NCBI GenBank assembly: GCA_030696085.1
Contig: JAUYNL010000074.1
Coordinates: 1-60,742 of the forward strand
DNA: 60,742 nt
From: Luteolibacter sp.
Lineage (GTDB): Bacteria > Verrucomicrobiota > Verrucomicrobiia > Verrucomicrobiales > Akkermansiaceae
Direction of reading: 5' to 3'
The position numbers were made by a program, and so were the translations under genes. Shown here piece after piece: positions 34,560 to 44,319 of this stretch; position 1 is the stretch's first letter; each line of letters starts with the position of its first letter. The notes under the pieces were generated by a model. The model saw only the letters and a list, made by a program, of their open reading frames with translations. It made no database searches and was not told where the DNA came from.

Positions 34560-35396
34560 TCAGATGCCCTGGAGGTCCGGGCGTTCGCCACCGAGCGGTG
34601 AGGGCACCGGCATCGCGTAGTCCTCACGGGTGCGTTGCGCCGGAGTGTGGGCGACATGCGGTTGCTGGCGTTCGACCTGTGAGTGGAGCAGCGCCATGAG
34701 ATGGGTGGCGGCGGCTTCGAGCTCGGCGATGTATTTCTGCACGCGGCCGCGGAACAAGGAGTAGAACACCAGCGCCGGAATCCCAATCATGAGGCCCGCC
34801 GCAGTGGTGATGAGCGCTTCGGAAACTCCTTCCGCCAGCTCCATCTGGCGCACGCCCTGGACGTCGCCCGAGGAAATCTGCAGGAACGATTTGATCATGC
34901 CGAGCACCGTGCCGAGCAGGCCGACCATCGGGGCGATCGCGCCGATATCCGCGAGATAGGTGATCCTCGAGCTGAGCAGGCCGGCCTGGCGCGAGCCTTC
35001 GGCCTCCGCCACCTCGCGCACGCCGCCGAAGGAGGCCATCGGATATTTCGTCAGGAAATCCAGGGTCTTCTGGGTCACGCGCGCCATGCATTCGTTCTGG
35101 CGGTGGCAGTAGGCGACCAGGCCGAGGTAGTCGCGCTTGCGGATCATCGCCTCTGCGGCGTCCATGAAACGATCACTGACCACCGCATTGCGGCGGATGG
35201 TGAGCAGGTAAATCAGCACCAGCACCACTCCGATGATCGATAGCAGGGCCAAGGGGTACATCATGATGCCGCCGGCGGCCACGATTTCAAGAAAGTCCAT
35301 CTGCTTGGATACCGTCCCGCTCTCCGCAGCGGCCGCAGCGGAGGAAATGGAGACGGAGAGGACGAATCCCGCTGCGGTAAATAGGCGGCGCTTCAT
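34560..35396 (-). CDS. exbB: MotA/TolQ/ExbB proton-channel protein
   Basis: 278 residues. An N-terminal signal-like helix and an extra N-terminal segment precede the three ExbB membrane helices: AAGGIMMYPLALLSIIGVVLVL, YLADIGAIAPMVGLLGTVLGM and ALITTAAGLMIGIPALVFYSLF. A Pro/Glu-rich tail (VERQQPHVAHTPAQRTRE) follows. First gene of the apparent exbB-exbD-TPR-regulator-lipoprotein cluster. The upstream 140 bases to hemW contain no clear promoter by eye. Confidence 0.93.
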   Translation of the reverse strand: MKRRLFTAAGFVLSVSISSAAAAAESGTVSKQMDFLEIVAAGGIMMYPLALLSIIGVVLVLIYLLTIRRNAVVSDRFMDAAEAMIRKRDYLGLVAYCHRQNECMARVTQKTLDFLTKYPMASFGGVREVAEAEGSRQAGLLSSRITYLADIGAIAPMVGLLGTVLGMIKSFLQISSGDVQGVRQMELAEGVSEALITTAAGLMIGIPALVFYSLFRGRVQKYIAELEAAATHLMALLHSQVERQQPHVAHTPAQRTREDYAMPVPSPLGGERPDLQGI

Positions 35397-35536
35397 GAAT
35401 TTCGTGAGACTTTAGCCATCTCCCGGAGCAACGCAAGTCCGGGCAATGAACGGTTTCCTACGTGCCAAATCACCTGATTGTATCGCCCGGCGGGGCAATC
35501 CCGGGAAAATCGCCGGGGTTCCCGCGTCGCAACACC

Positions 35537-36721
35537 TCAGATCAAGTCCGCCGCGATGGGATCCACAAGTGCGCGGCCCTGGCCCGCGAGAATGAGCTGC
35601 CCGTCGTCTGTGATGCGGGCGAGCCCCTCCGCCGCGAGCGATGCGGCGCGCTGGCGTGCCTCCGCGCCGAGCAGCGGGAGCGGGATGCCTGCCGCGGTGC
35701 GCAGGCCCAGTGCGATGCGTTCGATGCGGCGGGCCTCGGCATCGAGCGTTTCGGAATCATCCAGCGCATGGCCGAGCGATTGGACGCGGGTGATGTATCC
35801 GGCCGTGTCCGCGAGGTTTTTCGTGCGCGTATCGCCGAGCGTGGAAACCGCGGACGGGCCGAGGCCGAGGTAATCCTCGCCCCGCCAGTAGCCTTGGTTG
35901 TGCGAGGAGTGGCGGCCGGGTTTCGCGTAGTTGGAGGTTTCGTAGTGATCGAAACCCACCGATGTTAGATAGGCGTCGGCCAGGTGGAAGAAACGGGCGT
36001 CGGTATCCTCGTTTTCGCGGATTTCGCCGCGCCGCAGCGATTCGAAAAACGCGGTGTCCTCCTCGTAGGTGAGGTTGTAGGCGGAGATATGATCGGGCTC
36101 CAGCGAGACCGCGTGGCGCAGCGTCCGCTCCCAATCGCTCTCGGATTGGCCGGGAATGGAAAACATTAGATCGATGTTCACCTGTGGCATACCCGCCTCG
36201 CGCAGGATCGCCACGGACTCGGTGGCCTGCTCCGCCGAGTGCTCGCGGCCGAGGGATTCCAGCACATGCGGTGTGAACGACTGGATGCCGAGCGAGACTC
36301 GCGTCACTCCGAGATCACGGAAAAGCCGGGCTTTCTCCGCATCGAATGTCGCCGGGTTTGCCTCCAGCGTGACCTCATCGAGCTTTGAGAAGTCGATCAT
36401 TTCGCGTAGCGCGGAGAACAGGCGCTCAAGATGCCGCGGCGAGAGCATGCTGGGCGTGCCGCCGCCGAGATAAACCGTGCGCACGGGTTGCCGGATGCGC
36501 GCGCGCGCCTCGGTGGCCAGCGCCTCGATGAACGCGCCGATGGGCGTGCCGCCCGGCGTGTGCTTGTAAAACGAGCAATAGGGGCAGACCCGGTGACAAA
36601 AAGGGATGTGGAGATAGAGCAGCAAGAGCCGTTGTGTAACACGGGAACCCGCCGCCGCAAAGACCCGCAAACGCGAGGGAAGATCGCCAAAGGCGATAGG
36701 CGAACAAGGACGAATCCGCAT
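35537..36721 (-). CDS. hemW: HemW-like radical SAM protein (putative haem chaperone)
   Basis: 394 residues with an ATG at 36721; the true start may be nearer HIPFC. The radical-SAM cluster motif CxxxCxxC is Cys42, Cys46, Cys49 in HIPFCHRVCPYCSF; YLGGGTPSMLS, LEANPATFD and NIDLMFSIPGQ follow. The HNQGYWRGEDYLGLGPSA block is typical of HemW (old name HemN-like). Unlike true HemN coproporphyrinogen oxidase, only the three-Cys CPYCSF form is present. HemW binds haem and is thought to deliver it to respiratory proteins. Confidence 0.9.
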   Translation of the reverse strand: MRIRPCSPIAFGDLPSRLRVFAAAGSRVTQRLLLLYLHIPFCHRVCPYCSFYKHTPGGTPIGAFIEALATEARARIRQPVRTVYLGGGTPSMLSPRHLERLFSALREMIDFSKLDEVTLEANPATFDAEKARLFRDLGVTRVSLGIQSFTPHVLESLGREHSAEQATESVAILREAGMPQVNIDLMFSIPGQSESDWERTLRHAVSLEPDHISAYNLTYEEDTAFFESLRRGEIRENEDTDARFFHLADAYLTSVGFDHYETSNYAKPGRHSSHNQGYWRGEDYLGLGPSAVSTLGDTRTKNLADTAGYITRVQSLGHALDDSETLDAEARRIERIALGLRTAAGIPLPLLGAEARQRAASLAAEGLARITDDGQLILAGQGRALVDPIAADLI

Positions 36722-36925
36722 GCATCCATGGCGGACTCGCCCGCAATGCATGCCAACCATGTTGCCAGGGAGCGGCATGGAACATGCGTTGGCGCCTATC
36801 CGGAACGGCTACCGGCCTTTGCCGTTCACCGGCGCTGGCGCGCCACCTTTGTCGCCTGGCCGGGGCGGCTCCATCTTCCGCTTGCCACGGGCGGTCATCC
36901 ACCTACCCTTGGCGGGGAATCACAC

Positions 36926-37795
36926 ATGAAAATCTGGCTCGACGGTAAATTGGTGGAGGAATCGGAAGCGAAGATCTCGGTCTTTGATCACGGACTCCTT
37001 TATGGCGATGGCGTATTTGAGGGCATCCGTTTTTACAACGGACGCATCTTCCGTCTGGAGGAGCACATCCGCAGGCTTTTTGATTCGGCGCGCGCCATCA
37101 TCCTCAACCTGCCATGGACGCAGGAGGAGGTTTGCAGGTTCACCGCCGAGACCTGCGCCGCCAACGGCCTCACCGACGGCTACATCCGTCTGGTCATTAC
37201 CCGCGGTCCCGGAGAACTCGGCCTCAACCCCTACAACTGCCCGAGACCCTCAATGTTCATCATCGCATCGACGATCCAGCTTTACCCCGAGGAGCACTAC
37301 CAAAACGGGCTCTCCATCATCACCTGCGCCACCCGCCGGCCCGCGCCGGCCGCGCTCATGCCGCAGGTGAAATCGCTCAATTACCTCAACAACATCATGG
37401 CCAAGGTGGAGGCCATCCAGGCCAACGCGCTGGAAGCCGTGATGCTCAACGAACAAGGTTACGTCGCGGAATGCACCGGCGACAACCTGTTCCTCATGAA
37501 GAACGGCAATCTGTCCACGCCTCAAATCAGCGATGGAGCCCTCGATGGCATCACCCGCGGCGTGATCATCGAGCTGGCCGGAAAACTTGGTGTGCCAGTG
37601 GTGGAGAAATCCCTCACCCGCTATGACATCTTCACCGCCGACGAATGTTTCCTCACCGGCACTGCGGCGGAGGTCATCCCGGTTGTCGCCTTGGACCGCC
37701 GCACCATTGGCACCGGCAGGCCCGGCCCCTTCACCGCCCGTTTCCTGGAATCCTTCCACCAGCTCGCGATGAGCACCGGTACGCCGATCCGATGA
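36926..37795 (+). CDS. ilvE: class IV aminotransferase, branched-chain (IlvE-like)
   Basis: 289 residues: MKIWLDGKLVEESEAKISVFDHGLLYGDGVFEGIRFY. The PLP lysine lies in VKSLNYLNNI (about residue 154). RLVITRGPG and ECTGDNLFLM, ALDGITRGVIIELA complete the family set. It interconverts branched-chain 2-oxo acids and amino acids; D-amino-acid transaminases and ADC lyase share the fold, and the pattern RRPAPAALMPQVKSLNYL favours IlvE. Ten bases before mcsA, so possibly co-transcribed. Confidence 0.9.
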   Translation: MKIWLDGKLVEESEAKISVFDHGLLYGDGVFEGIRFYNGRIFRLEEHIRRLFDSARAIILNLPWTQEEVCRFTAETCAANGLTDGYIRLVITRGPGELGLNPYNCPRPSMFIIASTIQLYPEEHYQNGLSIITCATRRPAPAALMPQVKSLNYLNNIMAKVEAIQANALEAVMLNEQGYVAECTGDNLFLMKNGNLSTPQISDGALDGITRGVIIELAGKLGVPVVEKSLTRYDIFTADECFLTGTAAEVIPVVALDRRTIGTGRPGPFTARFLESFHQLAMSTGTPIR

Positions 37796-37804
37796 TTTCC
37801 GAGC

Positions 37805-38320
37805 ATGAAATGTGACTTCTGCGATAAAAAGGCCACCGTCTTCCTCACCCAGCTTGTCGAGGGGCAGATGAAGAAGGTCTGCCTTTGCGACCCGTGTGCC
37901 AAGGAACGCGGAGTCACTGATCCCACCGGTTTCTCACTCGCCGATCTTTTGTTAGGTGGTGCCGCAGCAGGCAAGGGAACCGTCACGCCGGCGAAAACCC
38001 AGGTCGCCGCGCCAGGCGGCGGCCGCAAGTGCCCGAACTGCGGATTCACCCTCGAAGACCTCCGCCGGGTGCGCCGTTTCGGATGCAGCGATTGTTACAC
38101 CACCTTCGGCGAGGATGTCGGCCACATGGTGCGCGGCATGCACAAGGGAATCTCGCACATCGGCAAGGTTCCTGCCGGACTCATGGCCATGCAGGTCCTC
38201 CACCAGCGCCTCGAGGAACTCCGCTCGCGCCTCGATCAGGCGATATCCTCCGAGAGCTACGAGGAGGCCGCCGGCATCCGCGACGAAATCCGAAATATCG
38301 AACTCGGCGCGAAAGTCTGA
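37805..38320 (+). CDS. mcsA: McsA-like zinc protein, activator of McsB
   Basis: 171 residues. Two zinc-binding CxxC pairs open it (CDFC at 3-6, CLCDPC) and a second treble-clef pair appears later (CPNCGF, CSDCYTTFG). A UVR motif (LRSRLDQAISSESYEEAAGIRDEIRNIE) ends the protein. McsA activates McsB, the protein arginine kinase, and is encoded before it in Firmicutes; here the same order holds. Followed 49 bases later by mcsB. Confidence 0.92.
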   Translation: MKCDFCDKKATVFLTQLVEGQMKKVCLCDPCAKERGVTDPTGFSLADLLLGGAAAGKGTVTPAKTQVAAPGGGRKCPNCGFTLEDLRRVRRFGCSDCYTTFGEDVGHMVRGMHKGISHIGKVPAGLMAMQVLHQRLEELRSRLDQAISSESYEEAAGIRDEIRNIELGAKV

Positions 38321-38369
38321 TTTTTTCTTCTCTTGTATCCTGCGTCTCCCAGTCTTGATTCTCCCAGCC

Positions 38370-39497
38370 ATGATGCGCTTCTCCACCCTCGTGAAATACC
38401 CCGCCGATTGGATGACCGGCGGCCGGGGTGATCATGGCGCCGTGCTCACCTCGCGCATCCGCCTGGCCCGCAACCTGCGCCGCCATCCGTTTCCGGGATG
38501 GGCGAAGCGCGACCAGCGGACCGCCGCCCTGGAGCTCATGCGGCCTGCCGTCGAGGCCCTGCCGGCCATGAAGGACGCCTTCTCGCAGGAACTCGGCTCG
38601 CTCAGCCCGGTACAGAAACAAGTGCTCGTGGAGCGCCACCTTATTTCCCGCGAGCATGCCGCCCGTGGCGACGGCTCGGCTGCGGTGATCGAGCGCCGCC
38701 AGACTTTCAGCCTCATGATCAACGAGGAGGACCACCTCCGGATGCAGGCCATCCGCCCGGGGCTCCAACTCGCCGCCGCCTTCAGCGCCCTCTCGGAATT
38801 GGACTCGGAACTGGAGAAATCCCTCGAATTCGCCTTCGATCCGACCCTCGGCTATCTCACCACCTGCCCCACCAATCTCGGCACCGGCCTGCGCGCCTCC
38901 TCGATGCTCCACCTGCCCGCGCTGGTCCTCAGCGATCAGATCGGCCAGGTCCTCCAAGCGGTGAGCAAGATCGGTCTCGCCGTGCGCGGCCTCTACGGCG
39001 AGGGCACCGAATCGCTCGGAAACCTCTACCAGATTTCCAACCAATCCACCCTCGGTGAGAGCGAGGAAACCATCATCCGCCGCCTGGAGCGCGTCATTTC
39101 CGAAGTCGCGGTCCACGAACGCAATGCCCGTGAGAAACTGCTGGAAGATGATCCCTCGATGGTCGCCGACAAGATCGGCCGCGCCTACGGCATGCTCCGC
39201 CACGCACACATCATCAATTCCAAGGAGGCCATCAACCAACTCTCCCTCATCCGTCTCGGCGGCATCCTCGGGGTTTTCCCTGAGGAAACGGTGGTCCTTT
39301 GCGACACGCTGCTGATGGATATCCAGCCCGCCCACCTGCAGCTCCATTCCGGTCGCAAGCTTTCTCCCGAGGAAAGGGATGCGATCCGCGCGGAAATCGT
39401 GCGCTGCCGTTTGCATTCACTGGATTCCCCTGATAATTATTACCCGTCACACGAACCAAAATCACTTTCCGATCCCCATAACCCCGGCGACGCATGA
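38370..39497 (+). CDS. mcsB: protein-arginine kinase McsB
   Basis: 375 residues from the ATG at 38370. Guanido-kinase fold with LTSRIRLARNLRRHPFPGW, the LGYLTTCPTNLGTGLRASSM catalytic-loop segment (Cys near 167) and RLERVISEVAVHERNAREKL. McsB places phosphate on arginines of client proteins, marking them for ClpC-ClpP. Ends with a tail absent from Bacillus McsB. The ATGA overlap (39494-39497) couples it to clpC. Confidence 0.93.
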   Translation: MMRFSTLVKYPADWMTGGRGDHGAVLTSRIRLARNLRRHPFPGWAKRDQRTAALELMRPAVEALPAMKDAFSQELGSLSPVQKQVLVERHLISREHAARGDGSAAVIERRQTFSLMINEEDHLRMQAIRPGLQLAAAFSALSELDSELEKSLEFAFDPTLGYLTTCPTNLGTGLRASSMLHLPALVLSDQIGQVLQAVSKIGLAVRGLYGEGTESLGNLYQISNQSTLGESEETIIRRLERVISEVAVHERNAREKLLEDDPSMVADKIGRAYGMLRHAHIINSKEAINQLSLIRLGGILGVFPEETVVLCDTLLMDIQPAHLQLHSGRKLSPEERDAIRAEIVRCRLHSLDSPDNYYPSHEPKSLSDPHNPGDA

Positions 39498-42028
39498 ACA
39501 ACTTCACCCCACGCGCCCAACAAGTCCTGGCCCTCGCCCGAAAGGAAGCGGACCGCTTCAACCATTCGTATGTCGGCACCGAGCACTTGTTGCTAGGTCT
39601 CATCAAGCTCGGCCAGGGCGTGGCCGTCAACGTGCTCGAACGCATGGGCCTCGAGCTCGAAACCGTCCGCATGGAAGTCGAGAAGGAGGTCGGCTCCGGC
39701 CCGCCGCAAAAAGCCTCCGGCAACATCCCCTACACGCCCCGCGTGAAGAAAGTCCTCGCGCTGGCCAACAAGGAGGCCAAGGCCCTCAACCACTCCTACG
39801 TCGGCACCGAACACCTCCTGCTCGGCCTGCTCCGCGAAGGCGAAGGCGTCGCCGCCCGCGTCCTCAAGCGCCTCGATGTGGACATCCAGCGCACCCGCAA
39901 TGAAATCCTCGCGGAAATCGACCCGAATTTCTCGCCCGACGACATGGACGAGGATGATGACGACGAAATGGAGGATGGCGACGGCCCCTTCGAGGAGGAA
40001 GCTCCGGCCAGCAATCAGGAAGGGGAGGGGAAAACCAAAACCCCGGCGCTCAAGGCCTTCGGCCGCGACCTAACAAAAGTCGCCAAGGAAGGCGGGCTCG
40101 ATCCGGTGATCGGTCGCGAACCGGAAATCGAGCGTGTGATCCAGATCCTCTGCCGCCGCACGAAAAACAATCCCGTGCTCATCGGCGAGGCCGGCGTCGG
40201 CAAGACCGCCATCGTCGAGGGCCTCGCCCAGGAAATCGCCCATGGCAACGTCCCGGAAATCCTGCGCGACAAGCGCGTGATCACGCTCGACCTCGCCCTG
40301 ATGGTCGCCGGCACGAAATACCGCGGCCAGTTCGAGGAGCGTATCAAGGCCGTCATGGACGAGATCCGCAAGGTGAAGAACGTCATTCTCTTCATCGACG
40401 AGCTCCACACCATCGTCGGGGCCGGCTCCGCGGAAGGCGCGATGGATGCCTCCAACATCATCAAGCCCGCGCTTTCCCGCGCCGAGCTGCAATGCGTGGG
40501 TGCCACCACCCTCAACGAATACCGCAAATACATCGAGAAGGACTCCGCGCTGGAGCGCCGTTTCCAACAGGTGAAGGTCGATGAACCCTCCGTCGATGAT
40601 GCGATCAAGATTCTCCAGGGACTTCAGGAAAAATACGAAAGCCACCACAAGGCGAAGTTCACTCCAGAGGCGATCGAGGCTGCGGTGAAACTCACCTCAC
40701 GCTATCTCACCGCGCGTTTCCTGCCGGACAAGGCGATCGACGTGCTTGACGAAGCCGGCGCCCGCGCCCGCATCGGCACCATGACCCGCCCGCCCGCCAT
40801 CAAGGAGCTCGAAGCCGAGATCGACCGCATCAACCGCGCGAAACTCGCAGCCATCGCCGAGCAGAATTTCGAAACCGCCGCCTCCCTGCGCGACGATGAG
40901 AAACACGCCAAAAAGAACCTTGAGGAAACCCTCAAAACCTGGCGCTCCACCTCCGAGGAAACCATCGTCACCGTCACCGATGATGACATCATGGCCGTCG
41001 TCTCCAAGTGGACCGGCGTGCCGCTCCGCCGCATGGAGGAAAAGGAAACCGAAAAACTCCTCAAGATGGAGCAGGAACTCAGAGGCCGCGTGATCGGCCA
41101 GGACGAGGCCGTCATCGCCATTTCCAAGGCGCTGCGCCGCTCACGCGCCGACCTCAAGGACCCGCGCCGCCCGATCGGCTCGTTCCTCTTCCTCGGCCCC
41201 ACCGGCGTCGGCAAGACCTACCTCGCCCGCAATCTCGCGGAATTCATGTTCGGCGATCCGGACTCGCTCATCCAGATCGACATGTCCGAATACATGGAGA
41301 AATTCACCGCCAGCCGTCTGATCGGCTCGCCTCCGGGCTACGTCGGCTACGAGGAAGGCGGCCAGCTTTCCGAAGCGGTTAGACGCCGCCCGTATTCGGT
41401 CGTGCTCTTCGACGAAGTCGAAAAAGCCCACCCGGATGTGATGAACCTGCTGCTCCAGATCCTTGAGGAAGGCACCGTCACGGATTCGTTAGGCCGCAAG
41501 ATCGACTTCCGCAATACGATCATCATCATGACCTCCAACGTCGGAGCGTCCTCCATCAAACGCCAGACCACGCTGGGTTTCGGCGCGATGGCGGAAGATC
41601 AGGCCGACCACGAGGGCATGAAGGACAAGATCATGGAGGAATCGAAACGTTACTTCAAACCGGAGTTCCTCAACCGCCTCGACGACCTGGTGGTCTTCCA
41701 CATGCTCGAAAAGAAGGACCTCAACCAAATCGTCGATCTCGAAGTCAGCAAGCTCGTCAAGCGCCTGCACGAAAAGGAAGTCGCCCTCACCCTCACTCAG
41801 GAAGCCCGCGATTTCCTCTCGGAAAAAGGTTTCGATCCCGCCTACGGAGCGCGCCCGATGCGCCGTGCCGTCGAGCGTTTCCTCGAAGACCCGCTCGCCG
41901 AGTCGCTGCTCCGTGGCGACGTCAAACCCGGAGACGCCGTCAACGTCGTCAAGAAGACCGAAGCCGAGGAATTGGCCTTCGTCTCCACCCGTCCCGAGCC
42001 GCAGCAGGAACAGGAAGCCGGCGTCTGA
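39494..42028 (+). CDS. clpC: ATP-dependent Clp protease ATP-binding subunit ClpC
   Basis: 844 residues. Two ClpN repeats (1-145), then AAA1 with [13 protein letters not shown] and Walker [14 protein letters not shown]; a UVR-like coiled segment ([20 protein letters not shown]); AAA2 with [13 protein letters not shown] and [14 protein letters not shown]-terminal domain. The acidic linker [16 protein letters not shown] at about 150-170 is unusual. ClpC unfolds McsB-marked proteins. In Firmicutes ctsR precedes mcsA; no CtsR is present here. ClpP is not in the window. Confidence 0.96.
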   Translation: MNNFTPRAQQVLALARKEADRFNHSYVGTEHLLLGLIKLGQGVAVNVLERMGLELETVRMEVEKEVGSGPPQKASGNIPYTPRVKKVLALANKEAKALNHSYVGTEHLLLGLLREGEGVAARVLKRLDVDIQRTRNEILAEIDPNFSPDDMDEDDDDEMEDGDGPFEEEAPASNQEGEGKTKTPALKAFGRDLTKVAKEGGLDPVIGREPEIERVIQILCRRTKNNPVLIGEAGVGKTAIVEGLAQEIAHGNVPEILRDKRVITLDLALMVAGTKYRGQFEERIKAVMDEIRKVKNVILFIDELHTIVGAGSAEGAMDASNIIKPALSRAELQCVGATTLNEYRKYIEKDSALERRFQQVKVDEPSVDDAIKILQGLQEKYESHHKAKFTPEAIEAAVKLTSRYLTARFLPDKAIDVLDEAGARARIGTMTRPPAIKELEAEIDRINRAKLAAIAEQNFETAASLRDDEKHAKKNLEETLKTWRSTSEETIVTVTDDDIMAVVSKWTGVPLRRMEEKETEKLLKMEQELRGRVIGQDEAVIAISKALRRSRADLKDPRRPIGSFLFLGPTGVGKTYLARNLAEFMFGDPDSLIQIDMSEYMEKFTASRLIGSPPGYVGYEEGGQLSEAVRRRPYSVVLFDEVEKAHPDVMNLLLQILEEGTVTDSLGRKIDFRNTIIIMTSNVGASSIKRQTTLGFGAMAEDQADHEGMKDKIMEESKRYFKPEFLNRLDDLVVFHMLEKKDLNQIVDLEVSKLVKRLHEKEVALTLTQEARDFLSEKGFDPAYGARPMRRAVERFLEDPLAESLLRGDVKPGDAVNVVKKTEAEELAFVSTRPEPQQEQEAGV

Positions 42029-42040
42029 AGCCCCACCCGC

Positions 42041-42961
42041 GTGAGTGCCGGAACAAGCACGCCGAACTTCCTGCGCGGCATGCCGCCGCCGGAAGCTCCG
42101 CGTTTCTGGGATGCGGGCGGCGGACGGCGAATCGCATGGAATGAATACGGCGATCCCGCCGGGCGGCCCTTGATCTATGCCCACGGCTGGCCGAGCTCGC
42201 GCCTGCAAGGGCGGCTGCTCCACCACCTCGCCCGGGAGCGCGGCATGCGGGTAATCGCGCTGGATCGCCCGGGCATCGGCCAATCCACCCGACAGCCGTG
42301 GCGCACCTTGAAATCCTGGCCCGCGATGATCGCCGCGTTTGCGGATGCGCAGGGCATCGGGCGTTTCGCCCAGCTCGGCGTTTCCGGCGGCGGCCCCTAT
42401 GTGCTCGCCTGCGCCGCGCTCATGCCGGAGCGCGTCACCGCCTCCGCCGTGCTTTGCGGCGCGGTGCCGCTGGCAGGTGCCGACCGGCGCGGCCTGCACG
42501 CCGCCTACCGCATGCTCATCCCGCTGCGAAAGCTGCCGAAATGGCTGTTTTCCCCGTCGCTCGAAATCGCCGCGCGGGTGGCGATGGGCGCACCGGAAAA
42601 TCCACCAATGTCATGGATCCTGGCCACCTTGCCGGCGGCGGACCGAGAACTGTTATTGGAAAATCCCGGGGTCCGGCGGGTGCTGGCGGAGAGCTTCAGC
42701 GAGGGCGTGCGCCAGGGCGGCGGCGGCGTGCTGGAGGATGCCGAAATCTACTTTCAGGACTGGGGGATTCCTTTGGAAAAAGTGCTTCAACCCATCCGCT
42801 ACTGGCACGGTGGCCGGGATGGCAACATCTCGGTGGACATGGCCCGCCAATTTATCGCGCGCATTCCCGGCGCACGGCTGGACGTGGACCCCGAAGAAGG
42901 TCATTTTTCCCTCGCCATCCACCGCGCCCGCGATGCGATGGACCACCTTTCCACAGCATGA
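42041..42961 (+). CDS. alpha/beta hydrolase
   Basis: 306 residues from a GTG at 42041. Fold markers: YAHGWPSSRLQGR, LDRPGIGQST, the nucleophile elbow GVSGGGP (Ser near 116), a later WHGGRDGNISVDMA with the acid Asp, and DVDPEEGHFSL with the catalytic His. Substrate unknown. It starts 12 bases after clpC and overlaps meaB by ATGA, so may belong to the clpC operon. Confidence 0.8.
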   Translation: MSAGTSTPNFLRGMPPPEAPRFWDAGGGRRIAWNEYGDPAGRPLIYAHGWPSSRLQGRLLHHLARERGMRVIALDRPGIGQSTRQPWRTLKSWPAMIAAFADAQGIGRFAQLGVSGGGPYVLACAALMPERVTASAVLCGAVPLAGADRRGLHAAYRMLIPLRKLPKWLFSPSLEIAARVAMGAPENPPMSWILATLPAADRELLLENPGVRRVLAESFSEGVRQGGGGVLEDAEIYFQDWGIPLEKVLQPIRYWHGGRDGNISVDMARQFIARIPGARLDVDPEEGHFSLAIHRARDAMDHLSTA

Positions 42962-44073
42962 ATCCATCAACCCATTCATCCACACCCGATTGGGTCCCCG
43001 CAGGCATGGAGGACGACCCGCATTTCGCCTGCCGCCTGATGCCCGGCGTGGTGCCTCCGCCACCCGAGACGCTCACCCTCAGACCGGCGAAACGCCGCAA
43101 ACTCACGCTCGACGATTACCAGCACGGCGTGCTCGCCGCCGATACCGGCATCCTTTCGCGGGCGATCACCCTGGTGGAAAGCAATCATCCTGCGCACGAG
43201 GCGCTGGCCCAGGAACTCCTCACCCGCCTGTTGCCGAAAACCGGCAACTCGATCCGAGTCGGCATCACCGGCGTGCCCGGCGCGGGTAAAAGCACTCTCA
43301 TCGAATCGCTCGGCAGCCAGCTCTGCGACCAAGGCCGCCGCGTGGCGGTGCTCGCCGTGGACCCCAGCAGCAGCGTCACCGGCGGAAGCATTCTCGGCGA
43401 CAAGACCCGCATGCAGAATCTCGTCCGCCACCCGCTGGCCTTCATCCGCCCATCGCCCTCCGGCGGCTCGCTCGGCGGTGTCGGTCGCAAGAGCCGCGAA
43501 ACGATGCTGCTCTGCGAGGCCGCCGGCTACGATGTGATCCTGGTGGAAACCGTCGGCGTCGGCCAAAACGAAATCACCGTGCGCTCGATGGTGGATTTTT
43601 TCCTGCTCATCATGATCGCCGGCGCGGGCGATGAACTCCAGGGCATGAAAAAGGGCGTCATCGAGATCGCCGATTTGTTAGCCGTCAACAAGGCGGATGG
43701 TGACAACGTGCAGCGCGCCAAACTTGCCTGTGCCGAATACAGCCGGGTGTTGAATTTCCTCCAACCGGCCACTCCCGGATGGAAAACCCGCTGCACCACC
43801 TGTTCCGCGCTGGTTCCCGAAACGCTGACCGCACTCTGGGAGATCATCGAAACATTCGCCACCGCCACCTGCGAGTCCGGCGCGCTGGAGAAGCGCCGCA
43901 GGCACCAGTCGATCGAATGGATGCACGCCATGATCGAGGAGGAACTGCGCCATCGATTCTTCCGCAACGAGCGCGTGCGCGCCATGCTGCCCGGGATCGA
44001 AAAACAAGTGGCCGGCCAAACCCTGCCCGCCGCCACCGCCGTGCGCAGGATCATGGAAGACTTCCAGGGCTGA
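42958..44073 (+). CDS. meaB: MeaB/ArgK-family P-loop GTPase
   Basis: 371 residues. RVGITGVPGAGKSTLIESLG (P-loop), AVDPSSSVTGGSILGDKTRM, PSGGSLGGVGRKSRETMLL, VETVGVGQNE and AVNKADGDN are the G3E-family MeaB motifs. MeaB guards methylmalonyl-CoA mutase by gating B12 delivery. No mutase gene is in view; an N-terminal 40-residue extension (HFACRLMPGVVPPP) is longer than in typical MeaB. Confidence 0.92.
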   Translation: MNPSTHSSTPDWVPAGMEDDPHFACRLMPGVVPPPPETLTLRPAKRRKLTLDDYQHGVLAADTGILSRAITLVESNHPAHEALAQELLTRLLPKTGNSIRVGITGVPGAGKSTLIESLGSQLCDQGRRVAVLAVDPSSSVTGGSILGDKTRMQNLVRHPLAFIRPSPSGGSLGGVGRKSRETMLLCEAAGYDVILVETVGVGQNEITVRSMVDFFLLIMIAGAGDELQGMKKGVIEIADLLAVNKADGDNVQRAKLACAEYSRVLNFLQPATPGWKTRCTTCSALVPETLTALWEIIETFATATCESGALEKRRRHQSIEWMHAMIEEELRHRFFRNERVRAMLPGIEKQVAGQTLPAATAVRRIMEDFQG

Positions 44074-44163
44074 GGCGGCCGGTTCGGCGTCACCTGGCCG
44101 CGCTGGTGTCGTGGAATCCCGGCTAACACACAATAAACCACATGAACCACACCGTCACGGACA

Positions 44164-44190
44164 AGCCCGGCATGTTCATTCCCCGGGCTG
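44164..44190 (+). terminator. terminator-like hairpin after meaB
   Basis: Perfect seven-base stem AGCCCGG/CCGGGCT, loop of 12, followed by GTTTC. About 90 bases after the stop codon. Short T run makes it uncertain. The rest of the interval to 44319 holds a smaller hairpin CATCAG/CTGATG (44262-44278) followed by CGCCCCTTTTT, and the NCS1 promoter. Confidence 0.4.
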
Positions 44191-44319
44191 TTTCATCGCT
44201 CCATTAGCGGTTGACAGCCGGGAGGCGGCTCGGACAGCATTCAAATCATTCAAAAACAATCCATCAGGCTAACTGATGCGCCCCTTTTTATCTAAAATCC
44301 CAACCATCCCATCAATCCA

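Noticed and set aside
44074-44319. TPP or purine riboswitch upstream of the NCS1 permease
   Set aside because: Neither the CTGAGA...ACCTGA core nor purine aptamer loops are present.
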